Translations under genes and position numbers: made by a program
Notes under the pieces: generated by a model
The model's input: the letters and a program-made list of their open reading frames with translations, nothing else
Told to the model about the DNA's origin: nothing
Databases searched by the model: none
Shown here: positions 28,695 to 38,749 of the stretch, piece after piece
How positions within the stretch are numbered: position 1 is the first letter of the stretch
How the letters are laid out: each line of letters begins with the position of its first letter
DNA from: Aurantiochytrium sp. KH105
Taxonomy: Eukaryota > Sar > Bigyra > Thraustochytrida > Thraustochytriidae
Direction of reading: 5' to 3'
Assembly (NCBI GenBank): GCA_003116975.1
Contig: BGKB01000144.1
Coordinates: forward strand, 62,001-126,000
Length of the DNA stretch: 64,000 nucleotides

Positions 28695-29336
28695 TTAGCG
28701 ACACTTTCGGATCCAAAAGCTCGCGCTGCGCATAATAAAGTTTCTATTTGGCAAAAATGTGTGAAAAGACCTGCGGTTGCCGACCTCGTCGGTTTCTCTC
28801 ATCAGATCCCGAAGCTTGGACATCCGATCGCCCCCGCGGGCTTGCTGACGACGGTGAAAAGCCTGGTGCTTGGACATCCTCTTGGCTTCTTGCTCGAGAC
28901 GTTCCTTTTCTTCCGCCTTTTTGATGGAAATAAAGTATTCGCGAAGATCCTCTGGAATGCTATTGTTCGCGTACTTGCCGAGACCGTGAGCGCGTTCCCA
29001 CTCGTCGACGTTGTAGTTTGAGAATTTGGTGGCCCCTTGCGTGAATTGGGCTGCAAATTCGCGCTGCTTGCGCAGGTGCTCTGCAAAGTCGGCGTCGTCC
29101 GTCGACTGTTGCGTCGTCCAATTCGAGCGGCTCCCAGCTTGGTCGTAGCTTGATCTTTCGCTAGCATCAGAGAGCACGCGATAAGCCTCCTGGATCTGCT
29201 GGAACTTTTGCTCTGTTCCACCACGATCGGGGTGGTGCAGCTTGGCTAGCCTCAGGTACGCTGCGCGGATCTCCTTGCTGGTGGCGCCGCGCTGCACGCC
29301 CAGCACCAGATACAAGTCTTCGCCATCCTGATTCAT
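28695..29336 (-). CDS. J-domain (DnaJ/HSP40) co-chaperone, short
   Basis: 213 aa from MNQDGEDLY at 29336; 14 upstream codons are also open but less likely. The J domain spans about 7-68: YLVLGV, AYLRLAKLHHPDRGGT with the HPD tripeptide at 35-37, and AYRVLSDASERSSYD. Such domains stimulate the ATPase of HSP70. The rest has no Gly/Phe region, zinc finger or membrane helix. It is a charged helical segment (about 115-190) with an Arg-rich end, so this is a class C J protein. Known relatives with a helical tail vary widely, so the HSP70 partner and location cannot be read. The gene ends about 100 bp from the end of the PP2C gene, tail to tail. Confidence 0.85.
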   Translation of the reverse strand: MNQDGEDLYLVLGVQRGATSKEIRAAYLRLAKLHHPDRGGTEQKFQQIQEAYRVLSDASERSSYDQAGSRSNWTTQQSTDDADFAEHLRKQREFAAQFTQGATKFSNYNVDEWERAHGLGKYANNSIPEDLREYFISIKKAEEKERLEQEAKRMSKHQAFHRRQQARGGDRMSKLRDLMRETDEVGNRRSFHTFLPNRNFIMRSASFWIRKCR

Positions 29337-30730
29337 GGTTCGCGGCTCCGTGTATCGCGCAGGAGGGAGGAGCCCCACGTCGTCTGGGGCCTGCCTGGCT
29401 CTCCGCTATCTACTTGCCTGCCTCTTCACCTCGTCGCCACGGCCCTGGCGTCTGCACGACCGCGCGCAAGAAGGGTATACAGAGAGATGGTCTAAGGTGA
29501 TTGCCTTTGCCATTCTGGCGTATACCATTCCACCGTCGCTTTTCACCGCCTTTGTTTTTGTCATGGCCGTCATCGAGCACTTTTATCGTACCCTCCTACT
29601 AGGCCCCTAGGACCACAATTATTGCGTTTCGGCAATCTCCACCATGCTTGAATGAAGAGGCAGGCAGCATGCCGCCACGCGTTGGGCAGCAGCAGCTGCA
29701 GCTCACGCGCAAGATCAGATCTTTCGATTGGAGGCTTGACTCATGCTGATCATACGACAGCTGCAATGTACGATTAACATGCATGGACATCAATCAGGGT
29801 TGTTTCCGATGACGGGCGAATGAACGGACCCGGCGCATCCCGTTTAATGCACTGTAGTGCAGTCCTACATCGATCGTCCTTGCCGCTTGCTTTGCTTTGT
29901 TTTGCTTTGTTTGGCTTGGCTCTGCTTGTCCTTGCATTGCTCGGCTTTATTTTGCTTGGCTTGGCTTTGTTTGGCTTTGCTCCACTTCCTTCGCTTTGCT
30001 CCGCGATGTTTTTGCTTTTGCTCCCTGGAAGCCTCTTCGGTCCGGCCTCGAGGAGAGAGACTCGGCTCGGCGTTGCCGACCAGGTGAGCGAGACGGCGTC
30101 TCGACGCAGCGCGCAGCAGCCGCAGACCCGGTTCGTGCTGCGGCCAACTCGCTCGCTCGCACGGCTTGCCCAGCTACCTTGCACTGCTGTCTGCGCCACG
30201 CCGCTCGCGCAGGGCGTGTATACAGGCGCTCTTAGCTGCGCGCATCAAGTGGGCGAGGCGAGTCCCAGAGCCGAGACCTGGATCAGCGACCGCGAGCGAG
30301 GTCCACGGTCAGTCCTCCTCCTCTTGGACTGCCTTCACCGCAAGCAGACAAGGATCGAGCGAGCGAGCGAGCAAGCAAGCAAGCAAGCAAGTAAGCAACG
30401 CAAGAGGGCTCCCGCCCGAGCGGACTCACGGCGGCCTGGATTCCGGCAGCTTACCTTGATAAAGGAGTTACAGTTAGTACTCAGCAAGCATTCTCATACC
30501 GGTCACGCAGGGTCAGTCACAGTCGTAGAAAGAGCAAAGCCGAAGCCAAAGCCATAGTGGGCCCAAGATAGCAAATCGCCAAAGAGAAGCAAGCAGGCGC
30601 CAGGGCAAGGGCGAAGGAATCTCCGGAGGCCAGAGTCGGACAAGACAAGACAAGACAAGACAAGATAAGAGAAAATCAAGGCAGCCTTGCTTGATCGATC
30701 GACTCGATACTAGATTACTAGACGGCCAGG
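29337..30730. other. Intergenic region with TTTGC-type repeats
   Basis: About 1.4 kb. A stretch at 29885-30000 is a degenerate GCTTTGTTTTG repeat, with GAGC/AAGC repeats at 30358-30395 and GACAA repeats at 30639-30665. The long plus-strand frames here are leucine/phenylalanine repeats created by this DNA. No gene is called. Confidence 0.5.
30639..30665. repeat. GACAA pentanucleotide repeat
   Basis: Five near-perfect GACAA units in the probable leader of the SLC25 carrier gene. Confidence 0.7.
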
Positions 30731-31633
30731 ATGGACGCCTTTATCGACGCGACCAACGCCGGCGTGGGCAGCGCCTGCTCAAAGCTGATCGTGTACCCGT
30801 TCGATCTGATCAAGACCCGCATGGCAACGACCGGGAAAAACATTCAGGATACCGTGGATGATCTCAAAACAGAGGGCGGCGGTGTGGGCGGCCTGTACAA
30901 AGGAATTGGGCCAAAGATGGTCAAGTCGGTGACGGGCAAGTTCTTTTACTTTTATTTGTACACGACCTTGAGCAAACTGCGACTGTCCATGATGGAGGAC
31001 CCGTCCAAGGGTCTGGACACGGCCTCAAACCTTGTCATTGGGTACTTTTCCGAAATTCTCGAGCTGCCCATTGTGATGCCTCTCGAGGCCGTGGTGTCCC
31101 GCGTGCAGGCCGCCAAGGACTCGCGCACGAGCGCCCTGGACATTGCACGGCAAATGTACGCCAAGGGCGGCCTTGCATGCTTTTATGTGTCGTTGGATGC
31201 GTACATTCTCGGTGCCACGCAGCCGGCGATCCAAATGTCCATCTACGACCAAGTAAGGCGGATCATGCTGCGCAACCGAACAGGCGACCTGAGCGCGCTC
31301 GAGTCGTTCTCGCTGGCCACATTGGCGGGCTGCTTTGCGGTCACGGCAGCATATCCGATGGACATGTGTCGCTGCATCGCGCAGACCGAGACCGAGGATG
31401 GCAAGGAGAAGAAGAACATTTTCCAGGCCATGCGGCACATTCTCAAGACAGAAGGCTTTCAAGGTCTCTTCAAAGGGCTCTCTGCTCAGCTCTTTCAGGC
31501 TGTCCTCTCGGCCTCGATCATGCTCATGGTCAAGGAGCGAATTCAGGCAGCGACGACTCGCATCCTCGTGTCCATGTTTGTCGCGCTGGGTCTGTACAAG
31601 CCCAAGCCCGCGTCGCCCGAGTTGCTCGCCTAG
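30731..31633 (+). CDS. SLC25-family carrier, peroxisomal adenine nucleotide type (SLC25A17-like)
   Basis: 300 aa, the usual SLC25 length. Three repeats each begin with a carrier signature: YPFDLIKTR, MPLEAVVSRVQ and YPMDMCRCIAQ, each at the end of an odd-numbered helix of the six-helix fold. The signatures around helix 4-6 (TQPAIQMSIYDQVRR and GLFKGLSAQLFQAVLSAS) match the peroxisomal ATP/CoA/NAD carriers PMP34/SLC25A17 better than mitochondrial ADP/ATP carriers. It should exchange adenine nucleotides or cofactors across the peroxisomal membrane, for example for fatty acid activation. Substrate is inferred from family. There is no N-terminal targeting extension. Start: first ATG. Confidence 0.85.
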   Translation: MDAFIDATNAGVGSACSKLIVYPFDLIKTRMATTGKNIQDTVDDLKTEGGGVGGLYKGIGPKMVKSVTGKFFYFYLYTTLSKLRLSMMEDPSKGLDTASNLVIGYFSEILELPIVMPLEAVVSRVQAAKDSRTSALDIARQMYAKGGLACFYVSLDAYILGATQPAIQMSIYDQVRRIMLRNRTGDLSALESFSLATLAGCFAVTAAYPMDMCRCIAQTETEDGKEKKNIFQAMRHILKTEGFQGLFKGLSAQLFQAVLSASIMLMVKERIQAATTRILVSMFVALGLYKPKPASPELLA

Positions 31634-31938
31634 CATGTCTTTTCTCTCTCTCCCAGCCCGCCATGGATGGCCATGGGTAAAAATCTTCGAGCTCGTTGCA
31701 CTACCGAGCGAGCCACTGCACGAGCACTTACTTGCCATCAGGACAGAAAACAAAATAACAAATATGTAAAGTTTGGTCGAACAAGGGCGTGCGCACGAGA
31801 CGTCTCGAGGCAAAGAAGACACTCCTAGAGGACACGGCTGGCGAGGAAAGATCGTCAAATGTGTCGGGCACTTTTCCAAAAAAAAATATGTAGTGGTACC
31901 CATCCCCTTTTCGTGACGCGTTCTTCCAAACTCAACCA
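31634..31938. other. Convergent 3' region between carrier and profilin
   Basis: About 305 bp with an A9 run near 31879-31887. No gene seen. Confidence 0.5.
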
Positions 31939-32412
31939 CTAGTAGCCAGCTTGATAGAGGTAGCGACCGAGTGCCTCGACGGCGTAGTTGCAGGCCGCAC
32001 CAGTCTGGCCCTTTGCCTCGTCAAAAGTACCAAGAATGAGTGACTGGTTCGTGACAACGAGGCAACCGCCGCCCTTGGGCTTCTTAAAGTACATTGTGGC
32101 CAAACCATCGTCTGCAGATCCATTTGGGTACGTGCGCACAGGCATGTACTTGACGCCGTTGCATCGCAAGCCTTCTGCAGGTTTCCGCAGCGTCTGTGCA
32201 ATCGTGACGAGAATGACGGCCTCGTTGATGGTCTGTTTGGCCTCGGTGCCATCGTCCTGGGTAACCACACCTTCATACTGTCTTGGTAAAAACTCTGGGG
32301 TTCCAGCCCAAACCGCAGCGTCTTGCTTGCCGATCATGAGTGCTTCGTTCACATTGCCTGTGTCTGTAAGCTGCGTCTCCAAGTACTGCTGCCACGTCGC
32401 GGTGGTCCCCAT
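31939..32412 (-). CDS. Profilin
   Basis: 157 aa, slightly longer than the 125-140 typical of profilins. The N-terminal helix TWQQYLETQL-x-GNVNEA and the nearby DAAVWAGTPEF match the profilin start, including the Trp residues that bind poly-proline. The sheet region has ATMYFKKPKGGGCLVV, and the end AVEALGRYLYQAGY matches the C-terminal helix (GDYL-x2-x2-Y). Profilin binds actin monomers and poly-proline proteins such as formins, in the cytosol. About 20 extra residues lie in the central loops (around 45-65). Start: the ATG gives MGTTATWQQ, as expected. Divergent from the CCT-motif gene across a 1.9-kb spacer. Confidence 0.85.
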   Translation of the reverse strand: MGTTATWQQYLETQLTDTGNVNEALMIGKQDAAVWAGTPEFLPRQYEGVVTQDDGTEAKQTINEAVILVTIAQTLRKPAEGLRCNGVKYMPVRTYPNGSADDGLATMYFKKPKGGGCLVVTNQSLILGTFDEAKGQTGAACNYAVEALGRYLYQAGY

Positions 32413-32984
32413 GGTGCCTTATAGGAGTGGAGCAAGTCTAGCGGGAAGGTAGCCCCCTTTGCAACGCCCCGCGCGCGCTTGCGGCTTTCTCGATCAAGGC
32501 AAGTAAGGAGCAGACTACGAGCGCTCCGACGCAGTCACGCTGCGCGCTCCCCTTGCACGCTCCCTTCTGTGGCACGACGCGCTGCAAAGCGCTTCTGCGC
32601 GTATGTGTGCGCGTGTGCGCACGCTGTACTTGTAGTACTTGGATTGGTCTGCTCTCGCTTCGTCCGCCTGCAGCCTCCCTATGCCTGCCTACCTGCCTGC
32701 TTGCCTGCCTGCCTTCGTGATTGAGCTCCTGCCGTGCCACGCTTCGCAGCTCTGGGCAGACGGAGACGTCGGGGCTAGCGCTCTGCTCTCTCGCGCGAGA
32801 GTCCGCTTGGCCTCCTCACGGCCCGAGCAAGCCGGCTTGGCCCACGCTCGCTTGTCTCTACTCGCTCGTCTACTTGCCTCGAAGTCGAGCTAGCCAGTAC
32901 TAGGCCTAGTAGCTAGCTACGGCTAGCTATAGCTGCGAGTGTAGTCGGGAAGTTCAACATCCAAGTTGACAATGGACAGACAAT

Positions 32985-33053
32985 GTTTGTTTATTTGTTT
33001 ATTTGTTTGTTTGTTTGTTTGTGGTTTGTTTGTTTGTTTGTTTGTTTGTTTGT
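32985..33053. repeat. TTTG tetranucleotide microsatellite
   Basis: About 70 bp of GTTT/TTTG repeats with a few ATTT and GTGG interruptions. Confidence 0.9.
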
Positions 33054-33897
33054 CCAACTTTCTCTTTTTCTTCGCACGTTGACAACACTCACAAACAAAC
33101 TAAAAATGCAAAGTGGAAGCAATAAACAATGGACTCTACGCCGCTTCTTGAACGGACGTCGAGAGGAATCGTCCTCTTCCAGCCCCCACGGAGCAGCAGT
33201 GTGGGACAATCGAGACCAGTGCAGGCTTAGTGGAGGCCCCACCCCTACCTTCCCACACTCGCTATTATCCATTGTCCCCCGGGGGGAGACCGCCGACGGT
33301 GTAGGAGCAAACTGTCTAGTGTATCGAGGCGAATACGGCACTTGTGATCGCCGCGATTGCACTGCAGCGCATCGTGTTTCCCCGCACCTTCGTCTGCGGC
33401 CCTCTGCGTCTTGATCAAGAATTCTCGCCTTGGCAAAATTCCGCGACCAGTCTTCTCCTGCGCGTCGCCCTCGGCCCCTGCGCGCACGCCCATCGCGCAC
33501 GCCCGCTCGTCTCCCGCGCCTCCGTGCCTGCCCTCCTTGGCGGCTGCCTCCCCGCCCCCCTTTCCCGCGCGCCCGCCGGAGCCGAGGGAGCCTTTCCCTG
33601 CGCGGGCAGCTCAGCTCAGAGCAGCTCAGCTCAGCACAGAGCAAATCAGCTCGCGCGTCAGCGACCTCTTCGCCTGTCCATTCCGTCGGCCCTCCGCGTC
33701 CATCGTCCATCTCCCCGTCGCCTCCGCCCGCCGCCCCGCGCCGCGCGCCGCCGCGGCAGTCGCGCAGCTCGCCCGCCCTGCGCCCGCGCTCCGCCGAGCG
33801 AGCAGCGCCGCCCTGCCTGGCCTGCGCGCCCGCCGCCCGCCCGCCCGCGCTCCGCCTCCGCCTCCGTCTCGCCGCGTTCGACGCGCGGCAGTCCCGT

Positions 33898-33979
33898 GCG
33901 AGCGAGCGAGCGAGCGAGCGAGCGCCGAGCGCCGGGAGCGCGCCGGGAGGAGCGCGCCGGGAGGAGCGCGCCGGGAGGA
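33898..33979. repeat. GAGC repeat followed by a 14-bp tandem
   Basis: A GAGC run (about 33898-33924) is followed by three copies of GCGCGCCGGGAGGA at 33938, 33952 and 33966. Confidence 0.75.
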
Positions 33980-34300
33980 GCGCGGCGACGGACGCCGGAG
34001 CGGCGCGGAGCAGAGCAGAGCGGAGCGGGGCAGAGCACTCTCGCTCGCGGCGGCGCTGCATCGGGCATCGTTCGCGGCAAGCGAGACGAAAAGCTGGCGA
34101 AGGAGCTCTCCGCGCGCGCGTTCGTTCGCTCGTTCGCTCGTTCGCTCGTTGCGCGGGAGCGCGCTGGTGCGGGGCGTGGCTGCGCGCCGCGCAGAGGACG
34201 TGGTTGTCTTGCTCTGGTCTGGCGTGCTTAGCTTGACCCGACTCGACTCGGCTTCGAAAAAGCCCGCGCGCCTCGCTCACCTCTCTCTCTCTCGAGCAGG

Positions 34301-36043
34301 ATGAACTTACTCTCGCATACGCCGCCGGCGTACGGCGTGGGGAGCATGGAGCCCCCGAAGATGAAGCGGCCGCGCAGCGGCAGCATCAGCAACAGACTGC
34401 GCAGCGCATCGGTGCTGTGCGAGCAAAACAACCTCGACAAAGACGCCAAGGGCGCGCTCAAGGACCTCATTATCCGCGATGACCCCGATCTCAGGCCGCT
34501 CATGGCCCGCATCGAGGCCGGCGACTCGACCGTCCTCCGCGAAATGATCGACGCGGGCACGCTCCGTCTTGGGGGTCAGCACAGTGACGACCTCCTTGGC
34601 GAGGACGGCGACCTCAACCTCGACTTTCTCAACGTCGGCGACGTCGATGTCGGGTCCGTCGCTTCCGACCAGAGGGACGATCTCTTACTCGGCGACGACG
34701 AGGAGGATGGCGGTGGCCAGTTTGAGTTCTCCTTTAACGACGAGAACGACGACTTTTCGCCCGGGAACCTCTCGGGCACGGTGCCCATGCCGTACAAACA
34801 AGAGCCGCGCTCCCGGCGCCCCGTCCCGCGCCCCTCATCGCTCGTGGCGCCCGACGTCAAGCCTATCCCTGTCAACAGTGCAGCCGGCCAGCGTGACCGT
34901 GGCATGTCCTTTGGCGCCCCGCTCATGGAGGTCTTTGGCATGGACATGTTCGATGATCCGAACGCCCCGCACGTGCCTTACTCGCCCATGTCGCACAGCC
35001 CCTCCCGAAGCATGGGATCCGTGGGAAGCGGCGCTTTGCAGTCGGGCAGCGGGCCCAACTACCTTATGCGTCCTGGATCAAACCTGTCCGGGTCCAACAT
35101 GCTTAATCGCCCGCTCCATCGTGACTCCATCGGCTGTGTTGAGGACATTCTCGCCAATAATAGCGCTGGCCGGGGACCAAACTCGTACGGAAGCTCAGGC
35201 TTTCCGGGCTTTGACTCGCTCGACGCAAGCGACATGATCGGCGAGGGTGGCAACGAGCGCCTTTCCTCGCTCTCCTCGCTCTCCTCCTTTAGCGCGTTGC
35301 GTTCGGGCGGCCGCACGGCTCGCACGCGGTCAGGTGGCATTGCCACCTTGCCACCGCAACCGCACCAGAGTCAGTACGATACTCGCAACCGCGGGCGCGT
35401 ACCTGTGCGTCAATCCTCGGAAGGCTCCGTTTCCTCGCACCCTTACCAAGGTAATCAGAGTCTAGGGCAGCTGTCACATCAGCAGCAACAGCATCAGCAG
35501 CAAGTGCCCAAGGGCCGCGCGAAACCGAAAGCGAAATCGCAGGCAACGAAACCAAAGTCCAAGATTGAGACAGGAGATCGACAAAGTGCTCAGCAGCAGT
35601 ACCAATATACGAACGCTTCGCAGCAGCACGACCTGCCTCCACAACATTCTCAGTCGCAAGGCAACGCGCAGCGTTCCTCAGCCGGACGTGGCGCTCAGCC
35701 GCCTTTGCATCCACGCTCTGGAGCAGGTGCATCACAGGGCCGCCCCGGCGAGGCCCAGGCAAAGGCCTCTGCGCCAGTGCCTATCGAACAGCCGCCAGCC
35801 TTTGTCTACAAGCCGGATCCGGCGAACATTAATCAGACTGGCTTTGTTGGGGGTTACTCTCCTGATTCCCGTCGTCGTCGCATCGAGAAATTCCTGCAGA
35901 AGCGTCAAAACCGCGTCTGGATGAAAAAGGTCAAGTACGATGTGCGCAAGAACTTTGCCGACTCGCGGCTGCGTGTCAAGGGACGCTTCGTTCGTAAAGA
36001 AGACGAACAGATGCTTCGCGAGCTCGTTGCCATGACTCTCTGA
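34301..36043 (+). CDS. CCT-motif (CONSTANS/TOC1-type) nuclear regulator
   Basis: 580 aa. The C-terminal segment (about 525-570) is a CCT motif: SRRRRIEKFLQKRQNRVW, then KKVKYDVRKNFADSRLRVKG and RFVRK. In plants this motif mediates DNA or NF-Y binding and nuclear import in light and circadian regulators. N-terminal residues about 25-95 include a helical part (KDAKGALKDLIIRDD) and MIDAGTL; an acidic stretch (about 95-155, DDEEDGGG) may activate transcription. The middle is Gln/Ser/Pro-rich and probably disordered. No B-box zinc finger, GATA finger or receiver domain is present, so the partner is unknown. Start: ATG at 34301, with an in-frame ATG 15 codons on. A transcriptional role is inferred. 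Confidence 0.82.
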   Translation: MNLLSHTPPAYGVGSMEPPKMKRPRSGSISNRLRSASVLCEQNNLDKDAKGALKDLIIRDDPDLRPLMARIEAGDSTVLREMIDAGTLRLGGQHSDDLLGEDGDLNLDFLNVGDVDVGSVASDQRDDLLLGDDEEDGGGQFEFSFNDENDDFSPGNLSGTVPMPYKQEPRSRRPVPRPSSLVAPDVKPIPVNSAAGQRDRGMSFGAPLMEVFGMDMFDDPNAPHVPYSPMSHSPSRSMGSVGSGALQSGSGPNYLMRPGSNLSGSNMLNRPLHRDSIGCVEDILANNSAGRGPNSYGSSGFPGFDSLDASDMIGEGGNERLSSLSSLSSFSALRSGGRTARTRSGGIATLPPQPHQSQYDTRNRGRVPVRQSSEGSVSSHPYQGNQSLGQLSHQQQQHQQQVPKGRAKPKAKSQATKPKSKIETGDRQSAQQQYQYTNASQQHDLPPQHSQSQGNAQRSSAGRGAQPPLHPRSGAGASQGRPGEAQAKASAPVPIEQPPAFVYKPDPANINQTGFVGGYSPDSRRRRIEKFLQKRQNRVWMKKVKYDVRKNFADSRLRVKGRFVRKEDEQMLRELVAMTL

Positions 36044-36793
36044 TATGATAGGCCCCCACATTCAAACACATTACGAATCCCACTTTGATGCATACGAATT
36101 CTATACGCATCTGTGCATTCCATTTATACGTATCTTTTCTTTTCTTTTCAGATTCAAGTCGCTTGCGTTAATTTCTTTATTTCCTTGTCAGTCTGAGTGT
36201 TAGTTTCTTTGCCCCGATAGTATTCTCTCCTCGCCACGTTGTTCGGCAGCCAGGATAGGATTCTCTTCTTGCCACTTTGTGCGGCAGCCAGGATTTCTCG
36301 GTGTATACTATCTTGTACACGAATCGCCTCATTCATCTTGGCAGAGTACTTTTTCAAAAAAGCGTCTTTCTCCATCAATTCCATCTCAGAGTTCGACTCA
36401 TCCTCTCATAAATCACAACAAATGGAAAGACAAAAAAAAAAAAAAAAAAAAAAACACGTAGCAAGGTGTTGAACGCTTGAAGAGGAAAAAAAAAAAAGCG
36501 TTGAACTTTCAGGTCTAAGATGGTCGTCCTTCCTCAGGGGCCATGCTGATGTTCTCTGTGTTTTTACCAATCATTGGTGCCCCTGGCATTGCCAGGGGCG
36601 AACGAGAGTGGATCACTCTTACTTATATAGTACAGTATAAGCTGCGAGAGAAAGCTGGGGTACAGCGCGATGGAGGAAAGCGGAAAAGAAGGGATCGAAA
36701 TAGCAAGCGTTGATGCGAGTATACGGCGTTAACATTGTGAAGGAGTACGATTGCGAATCGGTTTCCGGAGGACGAGCGTAGCTACAGCTGCGT
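36044..36793. other. Convergent 3' region with poly-A tracts
   Basis: About 750 bp between two converging genes. It has an A23 run (36432-36454), another A12 run near 36485-36496, and CTTTT repeats (36130-36150). A 76-codon minus frame at 36154-36384 has no family features and is not called. Confidence 0.5.
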
Positions 36794-38023
36794 TCACTCG
36801 GCAGAGAAAGACGGCGAGCCCTGAAGATAGTGGTAGAATTGCTCCTGCAAAAGAATGACGTTGGACGACTTCACGTCGGTGCCCTTGAGTGCAACCTCGA
36901 GATTGATCGTGTAGGAAAACTTCTCGTTGGCAACCATGTGGATCGTTCCCTCCACTGTCTGACCCTTGTTGACGGCAATGGGCTCCGGGAGAAGCATGCG
37001 GCATTGGTGCCAGTGCGTAAAGGGCGTGTAAGGCCCCGTGCTGAGCGTGATCGTCTTGTGACTGCCAATAAAATCGACGTCGAACCAGCCTGCAATACCG
37101 TGAAGAAGCGTAGTCGTGTTGACCACAAACTCGAACGGAACGGTGATATCGAGCATTTCACTGACCTCTGAGGTTTCAAAGTCAATGCACGAGGTTGCAG
37201 GTTTTTCTTGATCGGAAATGAGAATCGAAGGGTCAAAAGCACCCACGACGGGCTGCAAGAAGTGCTGCTTGAGTGCCTCATCCGCCAATGACGAGAGATC
37301 GACACCATAAAAGTCAGTCGCTGACCAGAACTGTGCCTTGGCATACTGCTCTGCGTAAAGGCCATAGTCTGAGAACGGTAAAAAGTACATGGTTCCACGG
37401 GACGGAAACATCTTGGGCTCCACGCCCGGACGAAGAAAGCGCTTGCGACCCAGCACGTAGCTCTCCAGCATGCGTTCGTGGACCAGGAGGAAGCCCATGG
37501 GCTCGGAGATGATCACATCCACCTTTTCCGGGAGCTCAATGTCCTCGAGCTTTCCCTTGACCACCTCGACAACTCCTTCAAGGTTGTTGGCGCGCACGAG
37601 ACGCTCTGCGCAATCGGCCATGTCACTTGCCTCCACGGCGTACACCTTGCGGGCCCCGGCGCGAGCAGCAAAAATGGCAAGGATGCCTGTGCCAGTGCCG
37701 ACATCGAGAACCACCTTGTCTGCGAAATCGCTTGGATTCTCGTAGATGGCGCGCTGATACGTGCCTGTGCGAGTGTGGTCCTGCAGCATGTTTTGCTGGT
37801 GCGCGAGCTGGCCATAATAGTGAAAGAACGGGTGCTCCTCCTCGGACGTGGCGCCGGCCGCGGTGGTCGCGTCTTCCTTGGGGGCTGTTTTCCCATTGTC
37901 GTGCTGCTCTTCGCCTGCGACTGTTGCGCTCTCGTCGGCTGCGCCGTCTTTCTCGTCCGACGTCTTTTTCCGGGTGTCCTCTTCGGCGGGGCTGCTCCCG
38001 CCCGTCAGGCCTGAAAACATCAT
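36794..38023 (-). CDS. Type I protein arginine methyltransferase, CARM1/PRMT4-like
   Basis: 409 aa. After an acidic, low-complexity first 60 residues comes the PRMT core: YYGQLAHQQNMLQDHTRTGTY, SAM motif I VLDVGTGTGIL (105-115), the double-E loop SEPMGFLLVHERMLE (E174 and E183) and THWHQCRML. HQQNMLQD, the long barrel region and SSNVILLQEQFYHY match CARM1/PRMT4 better than PRMT1. Such enzymes make asymmetric dimethylarginine on histone H3 and RNA-binding proteins. The animal CARM1 N-terminal PH-like domain is missing. The catalytic residues are intact, so activity is expected. Two consecutive ATGs start the gene; either may be used. Confidence 0.88.
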   Translation of the reverse strand: MMFSGLTGGSSPAEEDTRKKTSDEKDGAADESATVAGEEQHDNGKTAPKEDATTAAGATSEEEHPFFHYYGQLAHQQNMLQDHTRTGTYQRAIYENPSDFADKVVLDVGTGTGILAIFAARAGARKVYAVEASDMADCAERLVRANNLEGVVEVVKGKLEDIELPEKVDVIISEPMGFLLVHERMLESYVLGRKRFLRPGVEPKMFPSRGTMYFLPFSDYGLYAEQYAKAQFWSATDFYGVDLSSLADEALKQHFLQPVVGAFDPSILISDQEKPATSCIDFETSEVSEMLDITVPFEFVVNTTTLLHGIAGWFDVDFIGSHKTITLSTGPYTPFTHWHQCRMLLPEPIAVNKGQTVEGTIHMVANEKFSYTINLEVALKGTDVKSSNVILLQEQFYHYLQGSPSFSAE

Positions 38024-38749
38024 CTTTTGCTCGCTCGCTCGCTAGTTGCTACCTGCCGCTGCTGCTGTGGCTGGCTGGTTGGGCCGTTCAAACGTCACGA
38101 CCCACGCGAGCTGACTGCTGCCGTTGCTCGTGAAGGCGGGCGCGGGGGAGGGCGGGTGGGTACGCTCAACCGCCGCGCGACGCGCTACACACCGAGCGAG
38201 CCCTTTGCACGTCTGTCGCGCAGCTGATTGCAGCGATGGTTGGCGTTTGCTCTCTTGTCGCTCGCTACTATGTAATGAGTGACTCCAAGGTGGAGGCTTT
38301 TGAATTTGTTCGAACCCAAGCTTCTCGCGTGTGCCATAGCAACAACATCAGCAGCAACAAGAGCTTGTTTTTTCTACACAACGACAGCAACAACAACAAT
38401 CATTACAACGACAAGAAGAGCGTGCGTTGTTTTACACAACGTGTTTCCGATTTTGGCCATTGGGGAAAGAGGAGTGGACGGGACGGCCAACGCAAAAGCA
38501 AGCCAAAGCGAGCAAAAGCACGATAATTCGAAACAAGGAAAAAGTAAACTAGAAACAAAGCAAGCGGCAAGCGGCAAGCATCTTGGGACAAATGGATCGA
38601 AAAATGGGTAAGTCATTCGCATGATTTGCGCTAAGTGGCGACCGCGTTTCCGGCTCCGAAGAAAGGATGAAAGACGTTCACCTCGACACGAGGCTTGCGG
38701 CTTGCAAAAGGTTTACGGCGTTCCCTCACACGCACGCACATAGAAACAC
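38024..38749. other. Intergenic leader of PRMT gene and 3' flank of reductase
   Basis: About 730 bp with GCTC repeats right before the PRMT start and AAC/CAACAA-rich DNA at 38340-38410. No gene is evident. Confidence 0.5.

Larger units (their letters stand above)
32413..34300. other. Divergent spacer with microsatellites
   Basis: About 1.9 kb between profilin and the CCT-motif gene. It holds a TTTG repeat (32985-33053), a TGCC-type repeat near 32680-32712, GAGC repeats and a 14-bp tandem (33898-33979). A CT-rich tract ends in CTCGAGCAG just before the downstream ATG, resembling a splice acceptor, so a non-coding first exon upstream is possible. Long frames on both strands here are Arg/Ser/Pro-rich compositional artefacts. 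Confidence 0.45.

Noticed and set aside
29335..29610. 91-codon plus frame with a hydrophobic segment, antisense to the start of the J-domain gene
   Set aside because: Overlaps the J-domain start region and has no recognisable family or conserved motif.
29820..30557. 245-codon plus-strand frame with many Leu and Phe
   Set aside because: Encoded by a degenerate GCTTTGTTTTG repeat; looks like a membrane protein only by composition.
32991..34280. 429-codon minus-strand frame between profilin and the CCT gene
   Set aside because: Arg/Ala-rich, no domain, and mostly made of GC-rich simple repeats.
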